A DNA stretch of 64,000 nt, taken from positions 1 through 64,000 of the forward strand of contig NZ_LKHP01000011.1 in assembly GCF_001440545.1 (NCBI RefSeq), in the 5' to 3' direction. The stretch comes from Caloramator mitchellensis (GTDB lineage: Bacteria; Bacillota; Clostridia; Clostridiales; Caloramatoraceae). Of this stretch, positions 34,867 to 42,886 are shown piece after piece. The position numbers and the translations under genes were made by a program. Position 1 is the stretch's first letter. The number at the start of each line of letters is the position of its first letter. The notes beneath the pieces are model-generated. The model saw only the letters and a program-made list of their open reading frames with translations. It was not told the origin of the DNA and did no database searches.

Positions 34867-36546
34867 CTATTTCAGCATCTGCCTTCTAATTTCAATCTGT
34901 TTTCTAAACATCTCGCGATAAAGTTCATCCCTTGTTGATTCAGGTATATTTACAAAGTGAAATTTAAAATATTCATGGTCACCTACAGTTGTCGAAAAAA
35001 CAATTTTTCCAGGTATTTTAATCGTTGTTTTATCGTCAAATTCTATTTGTAATATCCCTATCTCACCCTTTATATGCTTTCTTTTTTCCACATCGAAAAC
35101 CATAAAAGTAGTTGATGCGGCAGATATTTTGAATATGTTTACATCTATTGCTTCAACAGGGTTTATTTTAATGAATTTTGCATTCAAATTCCATATTATG
35201 CTAAACGAGTCGCTAGAATCTTTTACCTTTACTTCATCAATAACAATGGTATAGTCCTCAATATAGCGGATTTTTACTTCTGCTTCTATTAAATTTTGTT
35301 GCTTTTCGATAAACAAGCTAGTTGTAAGAACTTTTGCGATATCTACCTCTTTTCCAAAATCAATATTTGTTGACTTAAAAATATGCTTGTCTCCTTCCTT
35401 TATCAAAAAACCATCATCCGTTATCATTCTTTTTTCTGTATTTATTACAATGCTGGCAGGAAGCATTAATTCGTTTCCAATTTGATTAAAGGTGCTAAGC
35501 TTTTTGCAAAGAACTTGTATCATTGCATCAGCAGCCACTGGGTCAAATTGTTTGCCTATGTTAAGATTTATTTCCAAAATTATCTCATTTATACTCTTTG
35601 CCTTTTTATAGGCCCTCTCAGAAAGCATCGACGTCACTGCATCTGCCACAGCAATAATTCTGCATTCTAATGGTATTTCCTCTCCCTTTAATCCGTCAGG
35701 GTACCCCTTGCCATCATATCTTTCATGGTGGTGCTTTATAAAGTATGGAACGTCCTTTAGTGTTTCTATGCTTGTAAATAGGTCGTGTGTTATGAAAAAT
35801 CCATATTCAACATGCTTTTTAACAGCCTCGTATTCTTCTTCTGTAAGCTTATCCTTTTTATTTAAAATATTAGCATCAATAAATATATTACCAATATCAA
35901 GAAATATTGAGGCAAAATATAATGCTTCTTTTTTATTATTATCTATTCCAAGTTTTTCCGCGACTTCCATGACCCATGATGCAAGATTGTATCCTCTATT
36001 AATCATATAAGGTTGCTTTTCCTTAAGTATTTTGTTTAAAATCATCAGATTGTTTAATATCTTATTTACTTCGTTTTCTTTGTCAAAATTCAGACCAAGA
36101 TTCATAGATATGGCAATAATTAAGCTTATAAATTCATAGTTAAGTAGCATATTATCATCAATATCTACTTTGTTTTCAAATGACGACAAATATATGCAAC
36201 CAATTAAACTTTCCTTAAATATCACAGGAATATATACTTCAACCTTTGCCCCATCTGTCAAAGGTGAGTAAATATTTTCATTTTCAAAATCTGCAATTAT
36301 TATTTCTCTCTTTTCTAATATTTTTTTTAGAATGCTTTTATTTGAGTCAATCAAAAATAGTTTGTTGCAATTTAAACTATCTTCTGGAATGCTCAATATG
36401 CAGGTTGCATAAGTTTGATAAGCATTAAAAAACATAAGCCTTCCAGATTCACAATTTGTTAAATCAAGAATCTGCGATAATTTCTTTTTGAGAATTTTTA
36501 GTGAAACATCAACGTTTATGCTGGGCAATTCTCTGTAGGTTAGCAT
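34867..36546 (-). CDS. GAF-degenerate HD-GYP-PilZ-like signalling protein
   Basis: Cytoplasmic protein of 559 residues. A GAF-like sensory domain (about 1-150) precedes an HD-GYP domain (about 165-355) and a C-terminal PilZ-like region (about 370-559). HD-GYP domains hydrolyse cyclic di-GMP at a metal centre. Here HHERYDGKGYPDGLKG (272-287) is intact, but the HD dyad reads LD (216-217), the following lysine is Asn (DIGN), and the upstream His is Tyr (GYNLAS). Metal binding is probably lost, so the protein may bind a nucleotide or a partner without hydrolysis. Gene stands alone, converging with tlpA. Confidence 0.8.
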   Translation of the reverse strand: MLTYRELPSINVDVSLKILKKKLSQILDLTNCESGRLMFFNAYQTYATCILSIPEDSLNCNKLFLIDSNKSILKKILEKREIIIADFENENIYSPLTDGAKVEVYIPVIFKESLIGCIYLSSFENKVDIDDNMLLNYEFISLIIAISMNLGLNFDKENEVNKILNNLMILNKILKEKQPYMINRGYNLASWVMEVAEKLGIDNNKKEALYFASIFLDIGNIFIDANILNKKDKLTEEEYEAVKKHVEYGFFITHDLFTSIETLKDVPYFIKHHHERYDGKGYPDGLKGEEIPLECRIIAVADAVTSMLSERAYKKAKSINEIILEINLNIGKQFDPVAADAMIQVLCKKLSTFNQIGNELMLPASIVINTEKRMITDDGFLIKEGDKHIFKSTNIDFGKEVDIAKVLTTSLFIEKQQNLIEAEVKIRYIEDYTIVIDEVKVKDSSDSFSIIWNLNAKFIKINPVEAIDVNIFKISAASTTFMVFDVEKRKHIKGEIGILQIEFDDKTTIKIPGKIVFSTTVGDHEYFKFHFVNIPESTRDELYREMFRKQIEIRRQMLK

Positions 36547-36720
36547 ATAATCACCTCATTTGCAAATAAGATGCTAATAAATATAATTGACAAACACTAA
36601 ATAAGCTTAACCCGTGGGGTAAAATAATATTTTTAAATAATGCCTCATTTTCAAAATATTCTTTATTATGAGTAATTATACAAGATAACCAGACAGCTAT
36701 CAACCCAAAACCAATCTAGT

Positions 36721-36772
36721 TTGTCCTAATTTTCAAACAATTCAAGAACTCAAGAAATCAAGTGAATGTCAC
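36721..36772 (-). repeat. interspersed repeat copy 16 (CTCAAG subtype)
   Basis: Copy in the divergent region between the HD-GYP gene and the AGCS symporter gene. Its GTGAC end points to the symporter, 150 bases away. Core TTCAAGAACTCAAG as in copies 2 and 22. Confidence 0.92.
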
Positions 36773-36921
36773 TCAAAAAAAATCAATTATACTTATATAA
36801 GCTAAAACTTGGAATATTTTGATATTATCGAAAATTATAAAAAAAGAATTTTTATAATTGATAAAATTCAAATCGTATGTTAAAATCTAATTAAAATATA
36901 CAAACAGAGGGGGATTTACAC

Positions 36922-38385
36922 ATGGATTTAGCTCAAATTGTTGACTTTCTAAACAGTCTTGTTTGGAGCAAAGCACTTATCTATCTATGTCTTGCTGTCG
37001 GCGTATATTTTTCGCTGAGAATGAGATTTTTCCAGGTAAGACACATTAAAGAAATGTTCAAACTCCTTATTGGCGGTGGAGACTCAGAAAGAGGTCTTTC
37101 ATCATTCCAAGCCTTCTCCCTTGCAGTATCAGGTCGTGTTGGAACTGGTAATATAGCTGGTGTTGCAACAGCTATAGCAATGGGCGGTCCTGGAGCAGTT
37201 TTCTGGATGTGGGCAATTGCATTTTTAGGTGCAGGTTCAGCTTACGTTGAATCAGTTCTTGCTCAGATTTACAAAGAAGAAAGAGACGGACAATACAGAG
37301 GAGGTCCAGCATACTACATCGAAAAGGGAATGGGAATGAAGTGGTATGCAGTTACATTTGCAGTTTCAACAATGGTTGCCTGCGGTCTATTACTTCCAGG
37401 CGTTCAGGCAAACAGCATAGCTGCAGGTGTTAAGAACGCGTTTGGCGTAACTCCTTGGATTACTGGTTTAGGAATTGTTATTTTATTAGGACTTATAATT
37501 TTCGGTGGGGTTAAGAGAATAGGTAAAGCAGCAGAACTTATAGTTCCATTTATGGCTGGCGGTTATATTTTAGTTTCATTGATAATAATAGCTGTAAATA
37601 TAACTGAACTTCCAGGCGTTCTTGCTCTAATTTTCAAGAGTGCATTTGGTATGGACGCTGTATTTGGTGGTATATTAGGTTCAGCTATTTCATGGGGTGT
37701 TAAGAGAGGTATATACTCAAACGAAGCTGGACAGGGAACAGGCCCAATGGCTGCTGCTACAGCTGAAGTTTCACACCCAGCAAAGCAAGGTTTCGTTCAG
37801 GCATTCTCAGTATATGTTGACACATTATTCGTATGTTCAGCAACTGCTTTCATGATTCTTATAACTGGAAAATACAATGTTCATAATCCAGCAGGCGGAT
37901 TCTTTGTAGAAAACCTCCCTGGAATAGAATATGGTCCTGCATTTACTCAAAAGGCAGTTGAAACATTGTTCCCATCATTTGGTGCGGCATTCGTTTCAAT
38001 AGCGCTATTCTTCTTTGCATTTACTACACTTATGGCTTACTACTACTATTCAGAAACAAGCTTAGCTTATCTTGTTAACGATGAAGGCAAGAGAAAGCTT
38101 TACATCAATATATTAAGAGTTGCTCTTCTTGTATCAACATTTTATGGAACAGTTAGAACAGCTTCATTTGCCTGGGGACTTGGAGACTTAGGTGTTGGTA
38201 TAATGGCATGGCTAAATATAATAGCTATATTAATACTTCAAAAGCCAGCCCTTGAAACTCTTAAGGACTATGAAGAGCAGAAGAAGCAGGGTCTTGACCC
38301 AGTATTTGACCCAGCTAAATACGGCATAAAGAATGCAGATATATGGTATGAAATAAATAAGAACAGGAAAGTAGCTAACAAATAA
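36922..38385 (+). CDS. AGCS family sodium:alanine/glycine symporter
   Basis: Membrane protein of 487 residues that imports alanine or glycine with Na+. Family signatures: FQAFSLAVSGRVGTGNIAGV near residue 56 (the GTGNIAGV loop), GGPGAVFWMWAIAFLGAGSAYVE (GPGAVFWMW) near 90, GVKRGIYSNEAGQGTGPMAAA near 255 (NEAGQGT) and the C-terminal AYYYYSETSLAYL. The start has AGAGGGGG upstream. Single-gene transcript with two hairpins after the stop. Confidence 0.93.
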   Translation: MDLAQIVDFLNSLVWSKALIYLCLAVGVYFSLRMRFFQVRHIKEMFKLLIGGGDSERGLSSFQAFSLAVSGRVGTGNIAGVATAIAMGGPGAVFWMWAIAFLGAGSAYVESVLAQIYKEERDGQYRGGPAYYIEKGMGMKWYAVTFAVSTMVACGLLLPGVQANSIAAGVKNAFGVTPWITGLGIVILLGLIIFGGVKRIGKAAELIVPFMAGGYILVSLIIIAVNITELPGVLALIFKSAFGMDAVFGGILGSAISWGVKRGIYSNEAGQGTGPMAAATAEVSHPAKQGFVQAFSVYVDTLFVCSATAFMILITGKYNVHNPAGGFFVENLPGIEYGPAFTQKAVETLFPSFGAAFVSIALFFFAFTTLMAYYYYSETSLAYLVNDEGKRKLYINILRVALLVSTFYGTVRTASFAWGLGDLGVGIMAWLNIIAILILQKPALETLKDYEEQKKQGLDPVFDPAKYGIKNADIWYEINKNRKVANK

Positions 38386-38499
38386 TCATAACCATCCGAA
38401 AGATGGGTGTTTTGCTCAAAAGTTTAAAATTTTTGTGTTAAGTGATTGAAAACCTCTTTCTTGGTAGGAATCAAATATAAACCAAGAAAGAGGTTTTTT
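38386..38499 (+). terminator. hairpins after the AGCS gene
   Basis: ACCATC-CGAAA-GATGGGT with GTTTTG lies at 38391-38413. A second, longer stem (arms AACCTCTTTCTTGGT and its exact complement at 38451-38465 and 38481-38495) runs into TTTTTTATG. The ATG of the decayed transposase overlaps the end of that U-tract, so the second stem may belong to the insertion sequence. Confidence 0.6.
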
Positions 38500-38965
38500 A
38501 TGTCATTATTAACAAAAGAACAATTGAAATGTTTAAAGCAATTACAGACATTTATATTGCACTTTAAGAACTTTTCTAATATAATCTACAAGAAATGCTT
38601 TAATCAGATATTTTAAAACTATATATAAAGTAGCAAATAAAGAAATTACAAGAGATAAATTCGAAAGTGTAATTAAGAAACGGAAAAGTGAATGTCAATT
38701 TACAATAAAGAGTTAGAATATTCTAAGTCCGTTTTACAAATACCCTGAATAAGTTAGAAAATAATGTATACAATTAATATTTTAATAGGCAATTAAGAAA
38801 AGTAAAAAATCAAAGGCTATATTTACAAGCGATGAATCATTAGAAAAGATGCTTTTCTTAGTATCCAAGTATATACTAAAAAATGGACATTTAGATTTAG
38901 AAATTTGTATATGCTTTTAAATCACTTACTGATATGTATCCAGAAAGAGCGGGGGAATTTAAAAA
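38500..38965 (+). pseudogene. decayed IS256/mutator-family transposase
   Basis: Shrunken and stop-interrupted remnant. The start reads MSLLTKEQLK, typical for clostridial IS256 transposases. Near 38740 YKYPE-stop-VRK corresponds to the family's YPEEVRK. From about 38800 the family's C-terminal block is readable: KSKKSKAIFTSDESLEKMLF, then LVSKYILKKWTFRFRNLYM (frame shifts between). The central catalytic region is mostly deleted. Not functional. Confidence 0.75.
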
Positions 38966-39127
38966 AACCTCGCCGCAGAAAATTTTTAACTACCTAAATT
39001 ATCCTCTCATCCCTTTCACATTATTATTAAAGCCTTCAATCTTGCAAAGCATCTAAGACAGCCTAATTCGCCTCTTATCTCTCATTAGTTAAAATCACAC
39101 CTTAGCAAAAACTTCACCTTAAGCTCC
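38966..39127. other. intergenic remainder after the transposase remnant
   Basis: AT-rich sequence without recognisable gene; may contain the lost right end of the IS256-type element. Confidence 0.4.
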
Positions 39128-39180
39128 CTTGTCCTAATTGCCAAACAAATCAAGAAGTCAAGAAATCAAGTGAATGGCAC
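39128..39180 (-). repeat. interspersed repeat copy 17 (GTGAATGGCAC variant)
   Basis: Full copy with end variant GTGAATGGCAC. That end faces the amino-acid permease gene and touches the -35 element of its promoter. Confidence 0.92.
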
Positions 39181-39209
39181 TTGACTTGTCCATTATTATC
39201 TTAGATAAT
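39181..39209 (+). promoter_or_regulatory. promoter of APC permease
   Basis: TTGACT at 39181-39186 and GATAAT at 39204-39209 with a 17-base spacer. The -35 starts on the first base after repeat copy 17. The spacer and -10 overlap a tandem ATTATCTTA repeat that could bind a regulator. Confidence 0.6.
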
Positions 39210-39254
39210 TATCTTAACCATATTTATTAATTCATTGCATAAAGGGGGATTATT

Positions 39255-40694
39255 ATGAGCAATGCAAAAAAACTAGGTCTTTGGACGCTTGTTATGCTTA
39301 CCTTCGTTCCAACATTCGGGTTCGGTAACATAACGTCAAATGCAGTTTATCTTGGGCCTGCAGCAATTCCATCATGGCTTTTGGTATCATTGTTATACTT
39401 CTTCCCACTGTCAATCATGATTGCGGAATTGGCTTCAGCAAACCAGGACAAAGAAGGTGGTCTTTACACTTGGATTGAAAGTGTAATCGGACCAAAGTGG
39501 GCGTTTATAGGAACATGGTCGTATTTCGTTGCTAACTTGTTCTATCTTCAAATGGTGTTCGCAAGAATACCAGTTGCAACTTCATGGGCTATATTTGGCG
39601 AAAACAGATTCAACGACCAAAATGCTCACCTATTGCCATACTTGAGCATAGTTATTGCAATAATATTAACTTATATTGCAACAACTGGCGTTAAGAAATT
39701 CTCAAAGCTTAGCGACTTTGGTGGAAAATTTACTTTGGCAGCAACAGTAATATTTATAGTTTTTGCTATAGTTGGTTATTTTGCTGGAACTCCTTCAGCA
39801 ACTCAATTTACTGCTGAAAACACTATCCCTAAATTTGACAGCGCATATTTTGCAACATTCTCATGGCTATTATTTGCAGTTGCGGGTGCAGAAGTTGCAG
39901 GAACTTATATAAAGGATGTCGACAACCCAGAAAAGACATTCCCTAAGGCAGTATTGATTGCTACAGTATTTATTGCAATTGCATACGTTATAGGTTCTGT
40001 TGCAGTTTCACTTGTCGCATCACCTGAAGTTCTTGAACAAGAAAACCTTAAGAATGCAGGTTATGTAGTTTACAAGATACTTGCTGAAAACTGGGGAATC
40101 AATGGAAAGATAGTTGTTCAAATATACGCATTAATTTTCACAATTACTTCAATTGCAGCATATATAGTTTGGATTGAATCACCAATCAGAGCTATGTTTG
40201 CTGAAGTTCCAGAAGGAACATTCCCGAAATTCTTAACTGAAAAATCAGAGGATGGAACATTAAAGAAGGCTCTATGGGCACAATGTGCGCTTGTTGTAGT
40301 TATGATTGCTGTTCCACTTTTAGGACTTAACTCAATAGATGCATTCTTTAAACTATTAGCTGACCTATCAGCTCTATCACTTGTAATTCCATATGTTGTA
40401 TTGATTGGAGCATATATAGTGTTCAAGCTAAGAGGAACAAAGGCTCCATTCACATTCTTTAAATCAAACGCAGGTGCAATGACATTTGCTTGGATCGCAA
40501 TGGTTCTTTCAATTGCAGGTTTCTTTGGAGCAGGACTTGACTATGTTTTAGGTTCAGAAACTACAAAGGACGCTGTTGTATCAATAGTTAAAACCTACGG
40601 CGGCCCAATAATACTAATTCTTCTTGGCTATGTTTTAACCTACTTCACAAAGCTTGCCAACAAGAAGTCTGGTGACATTCACTTGAATTCTTGA
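39255..40694 (+). CDS. APC family amino-acid permease
   Basis: Membrane protein of 479 residues with about 12 spans, resembling glutamate:GABA antiporter-type APC permeases. Seen: the first-span glycine motif VPTFGFGNITSNAVYLGP, SIMIAELASANQDKEGGLYTW near residue 55 (family EL…P.EGG pattern) and AGAEVAGTYIKDVDNPEKTFP (DVDNPEKTFPKA) near 213. The C-terminus has been altered: after NKKS the codons GDIHLNS and the TGA come from repeat copy 18. The start has AAAGGGGG upstream. Substrate not established. Confidence 0.88.
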   Translation: MSNAKKLGLWTLVMLTFVPTFGFGNITSNAVYLGPAAIPSWLLVSLLYFFPLSIMIAELASANQDKEGGLYTWIESVIGPKWAFIGTWSYFVANLFYLQMVFARIPVATSWAIFGENRFNDQNAHLLPYLSIVIAIILTYIATTGVKKFSKLSDFGGKFTLAATVIFIVFAIVGYFAGTPSATQFTAENTIPKFDSAYFATFSWLLFAVAGAEVAGTYIKDVDNPEKTFPKAVLIATVFIAIAYVIGSVAVSLVASPEVLEQENLKNAGYVVYKILAENWGINGKIVVQIYALIFTITSIAAYIVWIESPIRAMFAEVPEGTFPKFLTEKSEDGTLKKALWAQCALVVVMIAVPLLGLNSIDAFFKLLADLSALSLVIPYVVLIGAYIVFKLRGTKAPFTFFKSNAGAMTFAWIAMVLSIAGFFGAGLDYVLGSETTKDAVVSIVKTYGGPIILILLGYVLTYFTKLANKKSGDIHLNS

Positions 40695-40724
40695 CTTCTT
40701 GATTTGTTTGGCAATTCGGACAAG
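40671..40724 (+). repeat. interspersed repeat copy 18
   Basis: Full copy at the permease 3' end. The reading frame enters it at GGTGAC and stops at a TGA eight codons later. A terminator follows 14 bases after the copy. Confidence 0.95.
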
Positions 40725-40737
40725 CGATATAAAAATA

Positions 40738-40764
40738 AAGACCTCCCGTAAAACGGGTGGTCTT
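40738..40764. terminator. terminator between permease and thiT
   Basis: AAGACCTCCCG-TAAAA-CGGGTGGTCTT followed by TTTTTATT; serves the permease and, being symmetrical, probably thiT. Confidence 0.88.
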
Positions 40765-40781
40765 TTTTTATTACTAAAAAT

Positions 40782-41411
40782 TCATATTGTTCTAATCTTA
40801 TTCACCATGCCTTTAAACTGAGGAATTAGTGATATCAATATACACAATAATAGGTCTGGTCCTAGGTAGGATACATTATAAACTATTGAATACCAGAAAG
40901 GATTCATCCCCTCTGGAGCATAGCTTGCAAAGAAAATTGCCCCTGATAATATATGGAATATCATTCTTCCAACTCCACCTATCATAATCGCAACTGTAAA
41001 ATTCCTTCTATATAATCCCGCAAGTCCAAGTGCAGCAAAAGCAAATGGGTAGTCTACAAGAACCTGTGCCCAATGGACAATATATGGTTCCTGTATAAAT
41101 TGTAAGAGCCCATAAACAGCCCCTGCTAAAAGTCCTTCTCTTACTCCAAACAAATATGCGAATAACATTATTGGAATCATGCTACCAAGCGTAACTGTTC
41201 CCCCCTGTGGCATCTGAAGGAACTTAACAAATGACAATACGAATGACATCGCAATCAAAAGGCTTGCAAATGTTAATTTTCTTGTAGTCATCTTTTCATT
41301 TGATTTTGAAAATTTCAGTAGGGCAAGCCCTACAAGAACAAGTGCTACCACCAGCACCCATGAGATTAGAGTGATTTTTGAGATGCTCTCAAACACGTTT
41401 AAAAATTGCAT
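40782..41411 (-). CDS. thiT: thiamine transporter ThiT (ECF S-component)
   Basis: Membrane protein of 209 residues, about six spans, that binds thiamine and works with the shared ECF energising module. The C-terminal half has the family pattern GAVYGLLQFIQEPYIVHWAQ, LVDYPFAFAALGLAGLYR and HILSGAIFFASYAPEG. The N-terminal 45 residues form an extra membrane segment compared with a usual length near 190. The TPP riboswitch upstream is strong independent support. The start has AAAAGGAGG upstream. Confidence 0.93.
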   Translation of the reverse strand: MQFLNVFESISKITLISWVLVVALVLVGLALLKFSKSNEKMTTRKLTFASLLIAMSFVLSFVKFLQMPQGGTVTLGSMIPIMLFAYLFGVREGLLAGAVYGLLQFIQEPYIVHWAQVLVDYPFAFAALGLAGLYRRNFTVAIMIGGVGRMIFHILSGAIFFASYAPEGMNPFWYSIVYNVSYLGPDLLLCILISLIPQFKGMVNKIRTI

Positions 41412-41419
41412 AAAAAAAC

Positions 41420-41446
41420 CTCCTTTTGAGCCGTCGCAAAAAGGAG
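41420..41446 (-). promoter_or_regulatory. SD-sequestering/terminator hairpin of thiT leader
   Basis: On the minus strand CTCCTTTT pairs perfectly with AAAAGGAG around an 11-base loop. The right arm is the thiT Shine-Dalgarno sequence, and TTTTTTT follows it. The stem can therefore act as a terminator and can also mask the ribosome binding site. Confidence 0.65.
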
Positions 41447-41457
41447 AGTAGGAGCAC

Positions 41458-41547
41458 TACTTTCGCTTCCCTTCGCTGGTATTACCCAGTTCAGGTTCCA
41501 AGGGTCGAAGGATGTCCTTCCTCTCAGCATAAAGCTCCCCTAGCGAA
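41458..41547 (-). promoter_or_regulatory. TPP riboswitch (THI element)
   Basis: Minus strand shows the conserved parts in order: CTAGGGGAGC, GCTGAGAGG, GACCCTTGGAACCTGA, and GGGTAATACCAGCGAAGG. Thiamine pyrophosphate binding should lower thiT expression. Confidence 0.96.
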
Positions 41548-41575
41548 CGGCATTTTATTTTTTCACTTCATTTAA

Positions 41576-41604
41576 AGTATAACATTAATTCTCCTATTTG
41601 GCAA
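41576..41604 (-). promoter_or_regulatory. thiT promoter
   Basis: TTGCCA at 41599-41604 and TATACT at 41576-41581 with a 17-base spacer, upstream of the riboswitch. Repeat copy 19 begins seven bases further upstream. Confidence 0.7.
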
Positions 41605-41611
41605 TTCATAA

Positions 41612-41664
41612 GTGACATTCACTTGATTTCTTGACTTCTTGAATTGAATGACAATTTGGACAAG
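41612..41664 (+). repeat. interspersed repeat copy 19
   Basis: Full copy with the GTGAC end toward the thiT promoter; slightly changed core (GAATTGAATGACAATTTGG). Confidence 0.93.
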
Positions 41665-42128
41665 GGCTTTTATTATATACTTTTTTACTGCAATTTCTAA
41701 ATAGGTCCATGAATAATTTAAACAGCCCTTACATAAAACTTAATAACCATGATTTCTCGACTTTTCAATAGTCCATATTTATGCTCAGGACAAGTAGATC
41801 TAAGCGGACAACAAGGGTATAGTCTTGTAAAGATATGCCTATTGAATACAAAGAAAAGTTTGGTGTTACTTTATGAATGAGCCAAGCCTAAGAAATCATC
41901 CATGAGCCTTATTAGAAATACATATAAGATAATCGCAACAACCCTTAAAAAAGAGAGCTGCTAAAATTTTACTTATACTATCAGATAATGAAAGAAAATC
42001 AAAGTAATTTAAAGATTTTAGACTTAATTCCGACTATTTTGCTCAACATTGATTTTGAATATATGCCCAAAATGTATTATTATAATATTGAGAATGTTAT
42101 GCAATTAAATAAATGAGGAGATGAAAAA
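41665..42128. other. gene-free stretch before sufC
   Basis: No gene recognised. A short open piece near 41840-41875 reads DMPIEYKEKFGVTL, possibly part of a decayed gene. A TATAAT at about 42080-42085 upstream of sufC, with GAGGAG before its start, marks the probable suf promoter, but no convincing -35 was seen. Confidence 0.45.
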
Positions 42129-42875
42129 ATGTCAAACCTACTGAAAATCAATAATCTACATGTTAATGTTGACGATAAAGAAATTTTAAAAGGGCTGAAT
42201 TTAGAGATAAATAAAGGTGAAATACATGTGTTGATGGGGCCTAATGGAGCTGGCAAATCTACTCTATCCTATGCTCTTATGGGCCATCCAAGATATAAAG
42301 TAACAGATGGAGAGATGATATTTGAAGGAGAAGTTATAAATGAACTTAGAGCCGATGAAAGAGCAAAAAGAGGAATATTCTTATCCTTTCAACACCCTGA
42401 AGAAGTTCAGGGAATTACAGTTGAAAACTTTTTAAAGGCCGCAAAGTCTTCACAGACAGGCCAACTCGTAAAGGTTATAGAATTTAAAAGGGAATTATTA
42501 AATAAAATGAGTAAGCTGGAAATGAGCCCTGAATATGCAAAGCGATACTTAAATTTCGGCTTTTCAGGTGGGGAAAAGAAGAAAAATGAAATACTTCAGA
42601 TGGCAATCTTAAATCCAAAACTTATTATTCTCGATGAAACAGATTCTGGGCTTGACGTTGATGCCATTAGAATAGTTTCAAAGGGTGTAAATGAATTTAA
42701 GTCAAAAGATGCTTCAATACTTATAATTACCCATCATATCAAAATACTTGATTACTTAAAACCAGATTTTGTTCATGTTCTTGTTGATGGAAGGATTGTT
42801 ACTACAGGCGACTTTAAACTTGCCGTAGAAATTCAAGAAAAGGGATATGATGCAGTAAAGGCATTAGCTAATTAG
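42129..42875 (+). CDS. sufC: Fe-S cluster assembly ATPase SufC
   Basis: ABC-type ATPase of 248 residues that powers the SufBCD scaffold. Walker A is MGPNGAGKST near residue 37, signature FSGGEKKKNEI near 144 and Walker B LIILDETDSGLDVDA near 167, all typical for SufC. First gene of sufCBDSU. The start has GAGGAG upstream. The next gene follows after 11 bases. Confidence 0.96.
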   Translation: MSNLLKINNLHVNVDDKEILKGLNLEINKGEIHVLMGPNGAGKSTLSYALMGHPRYKVTDGEMIFEGEVINELRADERAKRGIFLSFQHPEEVQGITVENFLKAAKSSQTGQLVKVIEFKRELLNKMSKLEMSPEYAKRYLNFGFSGGEKKKNEILQMAILNPKLIILDETDSGLDVDAIRIVSKGVNEFKSKDASILIITHHIKILDYLKPDFVHVLVDGRIVTTGDFKLAVEIQEKGYDAVKALAN

Positions 42876-42886
42876 GTGGTGTTGGT

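Noticed and set aside
41665-42110. Decayed transposase upstream of sufC
   Set aside because: Short open pieces could be read but none matched a transposase motif I know, unlike the IS256 remnant at 38.5 kb.
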